Source of the DNA: Apostichopus japonicus
Lineage: Eukaryota > Echinodermata > Holothuroidea > Aspidochirotida > Stichopodidae
NCBI RefSeq assembly: GCF_037975245.1
Contig: NC_092576.1
Span: 45,936,111-46,000,110 of the forward strand
Direction of reading: 5' to 3'
DNA: 64,000 nucleotides
Each line of letters opens with the position of its first letter. Position 1 is the first letter of the stretch. Below the pieces are notes generated by a model that was not told where the DNA came from, did not search any database, and was given only the letters and a program-made list of their open reading frames with translations. This document shows positions 43,201 through 58,200 of the stretch, piece after piece. The position numbers and the translations under genes were made by a program.

Positions 43201-46200
43201 CAAGTTCACATTGTAAACACAGGACATGTTGCAATGTACAGGTGTTTAATACAAGTTCACATTGTAAACACAGGACATGTTGCCATGTACAGGTGTTTGA
43301 TACAAGTTCACATTTCAGTAACAGGACATGTTACCATGTACAGGTGTTTAATACAAGTTCACATTTCAGTAACACAGGACATGTTACCATGTACAGGTGT
43401 TTAATACAAGTTCACATTTCAGTAACACAGGACATGTTGCCATGTACAGGTGTTTAATACAAGTTCACATTGTAAACACAGGACATGTTGCCATGTACAG
43501 GTGTTTGATACAAGTTCACATTGTAAACACAGGACATGTTACCATGTACAGGTGTTTAATACAACTTCACATTGTAAACACAGGACATGTTGCAATGTAC
43601 AGGTGTTTAAAGTTCACATTGTAAACACAGGACATGTTGCCATGTACAGGTGTTTAATACAAGTTCACATTGTAAACACAGGACATGTTACCATGTACAG
43701 GTGTTTAATACAAGTTCACATTTTCAGTAACACAGGACATGTTGCAATGTACATGTGTTTAATACAAGTTCACATTGTAAACACTGTTCTATTACCATGT
43801 ACAGGTGTTTAATACAAGTTCACATTTCAGTAACACAGGACATGTTTCCATGTACAGGTGTTTAATACAAGTTCACATTGTAAACACAGGACTAGCGTTG
43901 TGCGGTAGTCGGATTTCACACAACCGGTAGTGTTGCAACATGAATCCCGGTATCGTAACTACAACCGGTATTTTCTTCAACTTTCATCTACGGTTCAAAG
44001 CACTTAGTTACGAGACAGTCAATGTCATACATTCAATATGCATAGCCTAGGCTATGTACATACTCTTACACGCACGTTCATAAAAAAAAATAACACGCTA
44101 TATTAGGGCCTTTGTTTTTTAACATACACTTCCAAAAAGAAAAGCACAAACCTTGGAAAAAAGCAACCCACACCATCCTTCATTCATACTCGACGTACGA
44201 TATTAGATTAACACGTTCGCACGTGGATTAAACTTGTAATCCGTACACAAACATAAATTGGGAGTTCCCCACTAATCCATGATATTGGAATAGGGCAACC
44301 CCTTCAAGTTCAAAAGTTCACAATGAAAAGTTTTTAACTATCAACAAGTCACCACGTGTTTGGAACTTCAGACAATAAGAATGTTACATAGGGGCTACGT
44401 AAATACGGGATTATAAACTACATACATAAGAATAGTACAGATTTATTTATATCGTTAATCGGCTTTTGTTTACTCCAGAAAATATACTTTCAATACGTAC
44501 AATATCAATCTTTCGTACAAAAGATCTTAAAAATTAAAAAAGTAGCGAAAGATAAATATAAATGACATCGTGGAACCCCCCGCATTAATAAACGAATCCA
44601 TTTCATTACATCATCAAATCTCAAGTACTGAACTGTTGTGTGTACCTGTACCGTACCCTAGGCTATAATAATATACAGTCCCATGCGAAGATGGGTTTAA
44701 ACTGGATATACTCCCTGCGGTTTTGGCTCAAAATTGATTAAATCGTTATAATTATTATAACAAAATGAGGTGAAATGCATAAGAGTAAGATTTTGTACAT
44801 GGGAACCTTGACAATCATCGTTTGAAGGAAGAATAAATAACGAAAATTTCAGAATAACTTTGAGGTCCCGTAACATGCTGAGCGCAAGTAACGTTCGATA
44901 TTTAGTGTAGCCTAGGTGCAAATTACTACGTGATAAGTTGATTCGTTAATACATAGGTCTAGGCCAGTACGTAAATTGGTCAGATATTATTCAAACTAAG
45001 AACACAGAAACCAGAAAAAATCGTGTTTTGTTTTCTTTATTTCAAATAGTAACACGTAGAAATTTTTATTATGTCCGGGATTCCCGGGAATGATACCGAA
45101 ACGAATGTAATAACCGGTTGTTTTCCCACTACCGGTAGTATTTACACATTGCTTTGTGATCGGGATTAGTCAATACCGGGATCGGGATACCGGGATTCAC
45201 TTGACTACCGGGATCCCGCACAACCCTACACAGGACACGTTGTCATGTACAGGTGTTTAATACAAGTTCACATTTCAGTAACACAGGACATGTTGCCATG
45301 TACAGGTGTTTAATACAAGTTCACATTGTAAACACTGTTACCATGTACAGGTGATTAATACAAGTTCACATTGTAAACACAGGACATGTTGTCATGTACA
45401 GGTGTTTAATACAAGTTCACATTGTAAACACAGGACATGTTGCCATGTACAGGTGTTTAATACAAGTTCACATTTCAGAAATTGAAATGTTACCATGGGA
45501 ACCATCAAAATGTTAGAAAGTCTTCACAGGTAATCTCAGAAAAAATGATTAATTGTTCATTTGAAATGTTAATAACTATATATACAATTTTCTTCAAAAT
45601 TCTAAAAGGATCTTCTTGAAACTTAATATTTCCACTGTTTGCAACAAAATGTTAAATTAATCGAATAAAATAGTCAATTGACCATTTTTGTACAAAATGT
45701 CAACCTACAAATTCTAAAGGAGTAAGTGAAAGTAGTTTTTGCAGGAAATCAATGAATTGATAAACACATGACAGACATGAGTATTTCATCATCTTGAGCA
45801 ACACTGTGCACTCATTATTAAATCCATGCACGATCTCTGCTAGAGCAGCAGCGGCAGCAGCTCACGATATTAAATGACTCTTATTGTCAAATCTTTAGAT
45901 GACAGGTTTTTTAGATACATTCCTTGATTCACTGTGCCATCATCAGTCTGTCAATAGCAGACCTCACAGTACACAATCACACATCATTCAGATGTATACA
46001 TCAGTAGTAGACTAGAGATAATTCTTTTATTTAATGAAAGCAGCATTCAGGTCAATCTGACTGCTTTTATTGATCTCCTTCACTGAATGTCACGAATCTA
46101 TCAGGCTGGACTACTGTACGTAGTAGTAGTACAGGAGGTGTGTGTAGAGTTATATCGGAATACTTGGCCTAATTATAGACATCATGTCTCTACCACCAAT

Positions 46201-49200
46201 CAAATCTTACTGTATATGTAAAGTACTGACATAGCAAGATCTCAGCATGATACAGTATGGATGCAGGCATACAGTTAGCACTAGAACATCAACTCAAATG
46301 GTTTGGATTTACAGTATACTGTCAGAGAGTACTTAATGCATCAGAGAGTTTGGCTGTATACATCTTACTATATATATTAAGATCTCAGCATGATAGAGTA
46401 TGGATGCAGGCATACAGTTAGCACTAGAACATCAACTCAAATGGTTTGGATTTACAGTATACTGTCAGAGAGTACTCAATGCATCAGAGAGTTTGGCTGT
46501 ATACATCTTACTATATATATTAAGATCTCAGCATGATAGAGTATGGATGCAGGCATACAGTTAGCACTAGAACATCAACTCAAATGGTTTGGATTTACAG
46601 TATACTGTCAGAGAGTACTCAATGCATCAGAGAGTTTGGCTGTATACATCTTACTATATATATATATATTAAGATCTCAGCATGATACAGTATGGATGCA
46701 GGCATACAGTTAGCACTAGAACATCAACTCAAATGGTTTGGATTTATACTGTCAAAGAGACAGACCTACAGTAGCAATAGTTTGGTTAGTACCCACTGCA
46801 GTCACACAATTGTAAACTGTGGCTTGTTGGATGGTTGTCAATGGTACACAGTCTACATATTACATACAGTGGTACACTATAGATTCATGGACCAGTATCT
46901 AGCACCACTTAGTCATTTGGTACAGAAGCTGAAAGCATAGCACCAAAGAGGACACTTTAATCTAACAGCACTGCAAACACCTTACATGAAAAGTTAATGA
47001 TCAGTTCATTATTTCCCTTGATACTGATCCATACATAAAGAATGATACATACATATTATTGTATTATTTATATTAATGTATTATGTATATTAATGTATTT
47101 TGTATATTAATGTATTATGTATATAAATGTATTATTTATATTAATGTATTATGTATATTAATGTATTATGTACATATTAATGTATTATGTATATTAATGT
47201 ATTATGTATATTAATGTATTATGTATATTAATGTATTATGTATATAAACTGTATTTATATTAATGTATTATTTACATATTAATGTATTATGTATATTAAT
47301 GTATTATGTATATTAATGTATTATGTTTATTAATGTATTATGTATATTAATGTATTATGTATATAAATGTATTATTTATATTAATGTATTATGTATATTA
47401 ATGTATTATTTACATATTAATGTATTATGTATGTAATCTATCATGCCCCTTGATCTGTTACTAGCACATTGTAACACAATCCTGATGTAAGAGATACTGA
47501 TCTGCATACATAGACAATGTTCCATATATGTACAGTTCATTAATGTATTATTTATATTAATGCATCATGTACATACATACAGTATATTAATTAATTATGT
47601 AATGTAAATGTACAATTGTGTATTTTGCCCCTTGATCTGTTAAGTTGTATCCTGATGTAAGAGATACTGATGCATACAGAATGTTCCATAGTCAACCAAA
47701 GCTTTGATGACTGGCTGGTAATTACCAGTATTGAATACCGCTTACTGTTGTAACCAGCATACAATGACATGCAATCAATATACATTGTGCAGCATCTAGC
47801 TAAGTACAGTATTCATCAGGTACATCTTAGCTGTTTATTGTTGTAAATGTAAAGACCATGATCAGTGAGTGGTGAGGGTCAGTTACTGTACAGCACTGGT
47901 AATATACAGCACAATAACTAGCACCAAGATCATTACATGGCATTAATGGGGCAAAACATTGACCAGTTACTGATTTCAGATATTTAAATGGGTCCCAAGT
48001 TTACAATATTAGAGACATTCCAGAATCTTTTTGGTGTTTATATTTAACTGTTGTATAACTATTTAGTTTTTTACAAAGAAATAAGAAGATTTACCGTTAA
48101 TTGTATAATATCTATAGATATCTGCAGAGGGAGATACAGGACGAACAAAAACTTGTTTTTTGCACCAAAACACTCAAACTAAAAATGCTCTGAAAGTAAA
48201 AGTGCAACAACCATGCCTTTATCATTTTTTAATTTTATTTGTAGTAAGCTACTAAGCATTTAGGTTAAATTAGTTTGTGAGGTTTTGTTGAGTAATGATA
48301 TCATTACTCTTGGCGCTTTACAGAATATCTAAAGAAACATAGTTGTTTATCCCTATTAAAATCTAAAAAAAATAATCAAAGTTGTGACGTACATGACATT
48401 GGTATTTGGAATCTACCGAATTAGCATAATGAATTCACAAAAAGCAAACTTTTTTCAAAATTGCTGGCTGGTAGATCAAATTTCAAATGTCCCATGATAC
48501 ATCACACTGATATTTTAATTATGCAAATTAGCAACCTGTTATTAATGGAATATGGACAAAATTTGTCAATATAATAGACCTTGAAAACTTAAGTTATTCA
48601 GCTTCAAAATGATACTAGTATGTACTCACTATTCTAATGAAATTTAAAATTTGACTTTATACAGTAGGATAGAATAGCTTGGAATTGCAGTGTTAGCTTA
48701 AAGGCACTTAGACTGTGTTCTATCATTGTAACATCAGTTGCAATATGTAGCATGTTGGTCTGTTGGATAAGAATGACAAAACTGGAGTATGTTTTTGATG
48801 CCTCCCCTTCCTCTCCCCCTGCCCCACCCCTCCCCCTCCTACTTACTGATCTACAATAATAGTAATATGTAAAAAATTATGTGAATGTAATAGAATGGTA
48901 GAATGAAGCCAGAATTAATTACTTTAGTGTATTTCTGAAAGCAGATTGCTTCACTGGTCATAATATAAAACCTTCACTAACCGCAGGTTATAAATTATGT
49001 ACAGGTAACAAGTTAACAAATGGTTTTTAATGTTCAGTGTGATGGGTGTCAAAGGATAGTAAGAGGATTTTGGTGTCATGAAAGGTCTAGGAAAGATAGG
49101 AGGCTTGTGAGGGATGGGTAGACTTGGATGAAGGACACCTATTTAGTGTGGTGAGGTGACTAAGATGGTGACAAGGCATTGAGATGATGGGAGGGGATGT

Positions 49201-52200
49201 GAGGGATGGGTAGACTTGGATGAAGGGCACCTACTGTATTTAGTGTGGTAAGGTGACTAAGATGGTGGCAAGGCATTGAGATGATGGGAGGGGATGTGAG
49301 GGGATGGGTAGAGTTGGATGAAGGGCACCTATTTAGTGTGGTGAGGTGATTAAGATGGTGACAAGGCATTGAGATGATGGGAGGGGATGTGAGGGATGGG
49401 TAGAATTGGATGAAGGGCACCTATTTAGTGTGGTGAGGTGATTAAGATGGTGACAAGGCATTGAGATGATGGGAGGGGATGTGAGGGATGGGTAGACTTG
49501 GATGAAGGGCACCTACTGTATTTAGTGTGGTGAGGTGACTAAGATGGTGGCAAGGCATTGAGATGATGGGAGGGGATGTGAGGGGATGGGTAGACTTGGA
49601 TGAAGGGCACCTATTTAGTGTGGTGAGGTGATTAAGATGGTGACAAGGCATTGAGATGATGGGAGGGGATGTGAGGGATGGGTAGACTTGGATGAAGGGC
49701 ACCTATTTAGTGTGGTGAGGTGATTAAGGTGGTGACAAGGCATTGGAATGATGGGAGGGGATGTGAGGGATGGGTAGACTTGGATGAAGGGCACCTATTT
49801 AGTGTGGTGAGATGACTAAGATGGTGGCAAGGCATTGAGATGATGGGAGGGGATGTGAGGGGATGGGTAGACTTGGATGAAGGGCACCTATTTAGTGTGG
49901 TGAGGTGACTAAGATGGTGGCAAGGCATTGAGATGATGGGAGGCATGTGATGGATGGGTAGACTTGGATAAAGGCTATTTAGTGTGGTGAGGTGACTAAG
50001 ATGGTGGCAAAGCATTGAGATGATGGGAGGGATGTGAGGGGATGGGTAGACTTGGATGAAGGGCACCTATTTAGTGTGGTGAGGTGACTAAGATGGTGGC
50101 AAGGCATTGAGATGATGGGAGGGATGTGAGGGGATGGGTAGACTTGGAGGAAGGGCACCTATTTAGTGTGGTGAGGTGACTAAGATGGTGGCAAGGCATT
50201 GAGATGATGGGAGGGATGCCTTAATTGTGGTGCTGTTTCTGGTATGTGCAATCCCTGAATATATAATCATAAATTTACTCAGAGATACATAACCTGACTA
50301 TTTCTTGGATTTATTCTGCTGGTGGGAATACTTACTTCGATTGGTTCCAGTTAAATATGCCAGTCCAGTCACCCAGATGTTTGCCTCATCTGGTGATGAA
50401 GCCACCAAGTCCAGGCTCTGGTAATTATCTCCAAAGATTATAGAGAAGGAACAATCTTCAGGAAATGACACAGAAGAACTGTCACAAATCCTGAATGTTT
50501 CAGTATTTTTTCCTAGTCGCACCTCTTTGATGTTATCAACAAGAACTGTAAAGGAAACAAAGATGTGATGTTTGATGTTAGCATTGTATTAACCACCAAC
50601 GTATGTAGTCTAGATAGTGTCCTGATATTTCGGGCGCACAGTGTTAAAAGGTTACCAGTTTTTCCTAGGTGCTAAGGTTGTGAGGGGACAGGTAAGGGAG
50701 GAAAGAAGTACATACTAACCACCAACATATATGTAGCCTACATAGTGGAACCAAGATATGCTCAAGTACATACTAACCACCAACATATGTAGTCTACATA
50801 ATGGAACCAAGATATGCTCAAGTACATACTAACCTCCAACATATGTAGCATACATAGTGGAACCAAGATATGCTCAAGTACATACTAACCACCAACATAT
50901 ATGTAGCCTACATAGTGGAACCAAGATATGCTCAAGTACATACTAACCACCAACATATGTAGCCTACATAGTGGAACCAAGATATGCTCAAGTACATACT
51001 AACCACCAACATATGTAGCCTACATAGTGGAACCAAGATATGCTCAAGTACATACTAACCACCAACATATGTAGCCTACATAGTGGAACTAAGATATACT
51101 CAAGTACATACTAACCACTAACATAAGTAGCCTACATAGTGGAACCAAGATATGCTCAAGTACATACTAACCACCAACATATATGCAGCCTACATAGTGG
51201 AACCAAGATATGCTCAAGTACATACTAACCACCAACATATGTAGCCTACATAGTGGAACCAAGATATGCTCAAGTACATACTAACCACCAACATATGTAG
51301 CCTACATAGTGGAACCAAGATATGCTCAAGTACATACTAACCACCAACATATATGTAGCCTACATAGTGGAACCAAGATATGCTCAAGTACATACTAACC
51401 ATATGTAGCCTACATAGTGGAACCGAGATATGCTCAAGTACATACTAACCACCAACATATATGTAGCCTACATAGTGGAACCAAGATATGCTTAAGTACA
51501 TACTAACCACCAACATATGTAGCCTACATAGTGGAACCAAGATATGCTCAAGTACATACTAACCACCAACATATGTAGCCTACATAGTGGAACCAAGATA
51601 TGCTCAAGTACATACTTAACCATATGTAGCCTACATAGTGGAACCAAGATATGCTCAAGTGCATACTAACCACCAACATATATAGCCTACATAGTGGAAC
51701 CAAGATATGCTCAAGTACATACTAACCACCAACATATGTAGCCTACATAGTGGAACCAAGATATGCTCAAGTACATACTAACCACCAACATATGTAGCCT
51801 ACATAGTGGAACCAAGATATGCTCAAGTACATTCTAACCACCAACATATGTAGCCTACATAGTGGAACCAAGATATGCTCAATTAAATTAATTCTATAAA
51901 ACAATGCAGTGTACAGTAGTTAACGTGGCTAATTATTCTTGAACAATCCAAACAGTATATACTGTTATAAATACTGTCAGTATTCCTTCTTCCTAACTAG
52001 AACAACTGTATTTGTGTACAAACACTTGTCATTGTAGTGCCTGGTGAAGGTCAAAGTTAGTTTGTTGTTCATAGTCAATGGAGGGGTCTTTGTTACTGCA
52101 ACCACGTTCACGAAGGAGCCAGTTCGGAGTTTGGTCCTTTAACGTAGGCCAAAACTAGGCTATATTGTGTAATGTGTATAAACAGTACTCTAGGTAGCAT

Positions 52201-55200
52201 GCATCTGCCATATAAACGAAAAAATGATAACTAAACCTAATTTGCTGAAAATTGCATGGAAGGCCTTACGAACGATTAATCTTACGAATACATGTAGGCC
52301 TAAAGTCTATCAAATGTGCAAAAGTAAGTCTATTAAAAACTGCTTGGTCGATTTCCTGGCCCTGGCTTATCATCATCCAAACCATGTAATATATGCCATA
52401 CACGGCCATAGTATAATAACGCCCTGCCCCAATAAGAACGTTACTATTGCCTATGTTGCAAGGGCTGAAGTATTACAGATAACGCTGAGTCGTTGCGGAT
52501 AAATGCGGTTAACATTTGTTGCGTGCAACTTTTTTGAAGGATGTTGTTTAAGTGTTCAAGTAGAGAATTTTACGTATTGTTTTGAAGTAGTATGCTACTC
52601 GAAGCCAACCTGTGAATCCCAATATTGTAACGCCATGCGCACTAGCCCTTTTGTTAAATATCCTTACTCCCTATGATAGAATTACAGACACTCAGTGGCT
52701 TTTCTTATTCATTCAACTTTTACAAGAGCTCTTCTGTTACCTATCCTTACTCCCTATGATAGAATTACAGACACTCAGTGGCTTTTCTTATTCATTCAAC
52801 TTTTACAAGAGCTCTTCTGTTACCTATCCTTACTCCCTATGATAGAATTACAGACACTCAGTGGCTTTTCTTATTCATTCAACTTTTACAAGAGCTCTTC
52901 TGTTACCTATCCTTACTCCCTATGATAGAATTACAGACACTCAGTGGCTTTTCTTATTCATTCAGCTGTCACAAGAGCTCTTCTGTTACCTATCCTTACT
53001 CCCTATGATACAGTAGAATTACAGACACTCAGTGGCTTTTCTTATTCATTCAGCTGTCATTCAGCTGATAATTACCTATTACTGTCTGAATTGATAACAA
53101 TGACCTATTATTATCTGAATTGATAACAATGACCTATTATTATCTGAATTGTGTAACAGAAATCTGTTGACTCACCCCTGGCTCTGTCTGGCTTCTTGGA
53201 AGATGGGTGCCATTTTATTTCTTGGTGGTCTTCACTGAGAGAGAAAATTCTGTGGAACTGACGTGAGGGTGCACGTAACTTGATCAATTCACTACCAGCC
53301 TGCATAATAGCAATACAATCTGAAACTGAATAAGAATTTGCTAAACGTTAAATAGGCTTGAATACGATCATATTTCACTCTACTTCCTTACTCTAACCCT
53401 ACATTTTAAATTATTTAATCTAGAGAGAGATACAATATCAGATATCATCCATGTTTATTATTATTGCTTCTATATACATGTACTAAATGTAGTTTTAGGG
53501 ATATGACCTAGCAGCTGCAATCAGGATGCACCAAGCACTTGCAATGACAAGCTGCTTCTTATATGTATTGCACAAAATATGTACCTTATGTAGGCAAAGA
53601 TGATGAAATCAACAAACAACATTTTGTGTACCAGACTAAACACTTCAGGGATCAAATATAACAGATGTCCGACATCCGAGACAACCAAAACTCATGTTGG
53701 ACTATTAAAACCCTGCTTACAGTAGGTTTGACAGACGAATAGCTTATTTGCCGTATGTGTTCAACACTTCAAACAAAACTTGTCAATTCAAAGGAGATTA
53801 GAAGCATACCCGGAGATTAGAAGTATACCCAGTTATACATGTTTATGATGAGGATGTCTTTTCCAAGGGTATTTGAAGCATACCGGGTTATACATGTTTA
53901 TGATTGGGACATGTCAATTCAAAGGAGATCAGAAGCACACCCGGTTACATGTTTATGATTGGGATGTCTATTCAAAGGAGATTAGAAGCATACCCGGTTA
54001 TACATGTTTACAGTATGATTGGGACATGTCTTTTCAAAGGAGATTAGAAGCATACCAGGTTATACATGTTTATGATTGGGATGTCTATTCAAAGGAGATT
54101 AGAAGCATACTCGGTTACATGTTTATGATTGGGATGTCTATTCAAAGGAGATTAGAAGCATACCCGGTTATACATGTTTATGATTGGGATGTTGGGATGT
54201 CTATTCAAATGAGATTAGAAGCATACCTGGTTATACATGTTTATGATTGGGATGTCTTTTCAAAGGAGATTAGAAGCATACCAGGTTATACATGTTTATG
54301 ATTGGGATGTCTATTCAAAGGAGATTAGAAGCATACTCGGTTACATGTTTATGATTGGGATGTCTATTCAAAGGAGATTAGAAGCATACCCGGTTATACA
54401 TGTTTATGATTGGGATGTTGGGATGTCTATTCAAATGAGATTAGAAGCATACCTGGTTATACATGTTTATGATTGGGATGTCTTTTCAAAGGAGATTAGA
54501 AGCATACCCGGTTATACATGTTTATGATTGGGATGTTGGGATGTCTATTCAAATGAGATTAGAAGCATACCTGGTTATACATGTTTATGATTGGGATGTC
54601 TATTCAAAGGAGATCAGAAGCATACCCGGTTACATATTTATGATTGGGATGTCTATTCAAAGGAGATTAGAAGCATACCCGGTTATACATGTTTATGATT
54701 GGGATGTCTATTCAAAGTAGATAAGAAGCATACCTGGTTATACATGTTTATGATTGGGATGTCTATTCAAAGGAGATTAGAAGCATTCCGGTTACATGTT
54801 TATGATTGGGATGTCTATTCAAAGGAGATTAGAAGCATACCCGGTTATACATGTTTATGATTGGGATGTCTATTCAAAGTAGATAAGAAGCATACCTGGT
54901 TATACATGTTTATGATTGGGATGTCTATTCAAAGGAGATTAGAAGCATACTCGGTTACATGTTTATGATTGGGATGTCTATTCAAAGGAGATTAGAAGCA
55001 TACCCGGTTATACATGTTTATGATTGGGATGTTGGGATGTCTATTCAAATGAGATTAGAAGCATACCTGGTTATACATGTTTATGATTGGGATGTCTTTT
55101 CAAAGGAGATTAGAAGCATACCAGGTTATACATGTTTATGATTGGGATGTCTATTCAAAGGAGATTAGAAGCATACTCGGTTACATGTTTATGATTGGGA

Positions 55201-58200
55201 TGTCTATTCAAAGGAGATTAGAAGCATACCCGGTTATACATGTTTATGATTGGGATGTTGGGATGTCTATTCAAATGAGATTAGAAGCATACCTGGTTAT
55301 ACATGTTTATGATTGGGATGTCTTTTCAAAGGAGATTAGAAGCATACCCGGTTATACATGTTTATGATTGGGATGTTGGGATGTCTATTCAAATGAGATT
55401 AGAAGCATACCTGGTTATACATGTTTATGATTGGGATGTCTATTCAAAGGAGATCAGAAGCATACCCGGTTACATATTTATGATTGGGATGTCTATTCAA
55501 AGGAGATTAGAAGCATACCCGGTTATACATGTTTATGATTGGGATGTCTATTCAAAGTAGATAAGAAGCATACCTGGTTATACATGTTTATGATTGGGAT
55601 GTCTATTCAAAGGAGATTAGAAGCATTCCGGTTATTAGTCTACGCCTTCGAGTACGAGTCGAGAATGATTAAGACTGCCACTAAATATGAGCAATCAGGA
55701 AGTCAAAGTTCGATGTTGAACAATCATGTTGGTAATCATGCATAACATTAAATCTTGCATTAAGCCAGTTTCACGAAAATGATGAAATGATAAGTAATCG
55801 GTAATAACCGCTTATTATATCCTGCAACATACTGAGCCAAAGTAACTTTAGATATTTGGTGTAGCCTAGCTCATAATTATTACGTGAAAGGTAGATTCCT
55901 TAGCTTTAGGCCAGTACATACATTGATCAGATATTTTTTACACTACAGTAAGAACTATAATAATACCCAGGTATTGGAAGATAAACATGGAAGGATGCTA
56001 ACTGAAGCTGAGCCAATTAAAGCAAGGTGGATAGAATACATAGAAGATCTGTATGGAAAGTCTGCAAAACCAAATGAGCTCCCCTTGGAGGAAGAACAAC
56101 ACATACAAATTGATGACATCGGACCGGACCTATTGGAAAGCGAGATAAGAGCGGCGATAACCAGACTGAAAGGAGGAAAAGCAGAAGGAGAAGATGGCAT
56201 CCCCGCCGAATTCATAGCAGCCTTAGACAAGGGAGCACAGAGAGAATTTTTCAACATCTGTATGGATATTTACCAAGGCGGTAAATGGCCTGATGATTTC
56301 TGCAGAAGCATTCTCGTGCCATTGCAGAAGAAGAAGAATACAACTAAGTGTGAAGAACATCGAACTATCAGTCTAATATCCCATGCATCAAAAGTTCTCC
56401 TACATGTGCTCACAACCAGACTGGAGAAACATGCCAACGAATGGATAGGAAGAGATCAATTTGGATTTAGAAAAGGCTGTGGAACTAGGGAGGCGATTGG
56501 AATTATGTGAGTACTAAGTGAGCGCGGCATAGAATTCAATCAAGATGTGTTTGTCTGTTTTGTGGACTTCGAGAAGGCCTTTGACCGGGTAAACTGGAGC
56601 AAGTTAATGGAGATTCTAAAGAAGATTGGTATAGACTGGAGGGACAGAAAGCTCATCGCCGAGTTGTACATGAAACAGACAGCGGTAGTAAGAACTACCA
56701 TGGGCAAAACAAAATCAGCCACAATAGGGAGAGGAGTGAGATAAGGATGTCTTATGTCTCCAGTCCTATTTAACATCTACGCAGAAGCCATGATAATTGA
56801 CGCACTTGATGAAATTCAAGAAGGAATACAAGTTGGAGGACAATGGATAAAGTCGGTACGTTTTGCAGATGACCAGGCAATGTTAGCAAGCACGGAGGCT
56901 GGACTTCAACGTATGATGGAGAATACCAACAGAGTTGTCAACCAGTATGGGATGAGGATTAACATGAAGAAAACGAAAGTCATGAAGATTGGAAGGGAAC
57001 AAAGGAGAGTTCACATAGAGATAGAGGGGAAGGAACTTGAACAGGTCAGAGCAAGAGTGGCAATGGCCAAGGAAACTTTCAAACTACACAACTCTCTTTT
57101 TACTGCTAGTCTTGAGTTACAATTAAAGAAGAGACTAATGAAATGTTTTGTGTGGAGTGTATTCCTGTATGGCTCAGAAACCTGGACACTAAGGAAAGAG
57201 GACAGAAAAAGAATAGACGCATTGGAGATGTGGCTATGGAGAAAGTCTGAGAACATAAAGTGGTCAGACATGGTCACAAAGGAAGTTCTACAGAGGGTTG
57301 GTGAGGTCCGCAGGCTGGGAGAAACTATTAAGCTGAGAACGAAAAGGTGGATTGGGCACATCTTGAGACATGACGGACTACTGAAAGATGTGCTTGAAGG
57401 TAGAATGAACGGGAAGCGACCAAGAGGGAGAAAGACAATAATGTTGATGGATGATATCAGAGATGGTAGAAATTATTTCACTATGAAAAGGAATGCAGAA
57501 GAGCGGTTATTATGATTTTGTGTTTGGTGAGGGACCTGCCTTAAGGCAGATCACCTTTAGAGAGAGAGAGAAGAACACAGATACCAGAAATAAACGTGTT
57601 TTGTTTCCTTTGTATTTCAAATAGTAACACGTAGATATTTTTTATTATGTCCAGGATTCCCGGGAAAGATATCGAATGTAATAACCAGTTATTTTCCCAC
57701 TAGCGGTAGTCTTTACACATTGCTTTGTGATCGGAATTCGTCAATACTGGGATCTGGATACCGGGATTCACTTGACTACCGGGATTCACTTGACTACCGG
57801 GATCACAACATAGGCAGCAATGATTTCAATATGAGATTGATGTACAGCTAACAAGTGATCCCTGTGGTTGGGTGTGCCCACTTTACTCAGCAATGATTTC
57901 AATATGAGATTGATGTACAGCTAACAAGTGATCCCTGTGGTTGGGTGTGCCCACTTTACTCAGCAATGATTTCAATATGAGATTGATGTACAGCTACATG
58001 TAACAAGTAATATACTTGATCCCTGTGGTTGGGTGTGCCCACTTTACTAAGCAATGATTTCAATATGAGATTGATGTACAGCTAACAAGTAATATACTTG
58101 ATGCCTGTGGTTTGGTGTGCCCACTTTACTAACAGTTGGCATCCTCTAAGTTCAACTGTTACTGTATAATCTTCATTATGAATTCCATTACAGGATAAAC

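Larger units (their letters stand above)
55829..57803. mobile_element. Relic of the same hAT family, split by a LINE insertion
   Basis: 55829-55955 resembles 44866-45003 and 57571-57803 resembles 45003-45215 of the intact copy (shared aaatagtaacacgtaga, ccgggattcacttgactacc). The right terminus is lost and the left half is missing or unrecognisable. Confidence 0.75.

Noticed and set aside
52224-52502. 92-residue plus-strand frame
   Set aside because: No recognisable similarity, intronic and antisense to PLCL.
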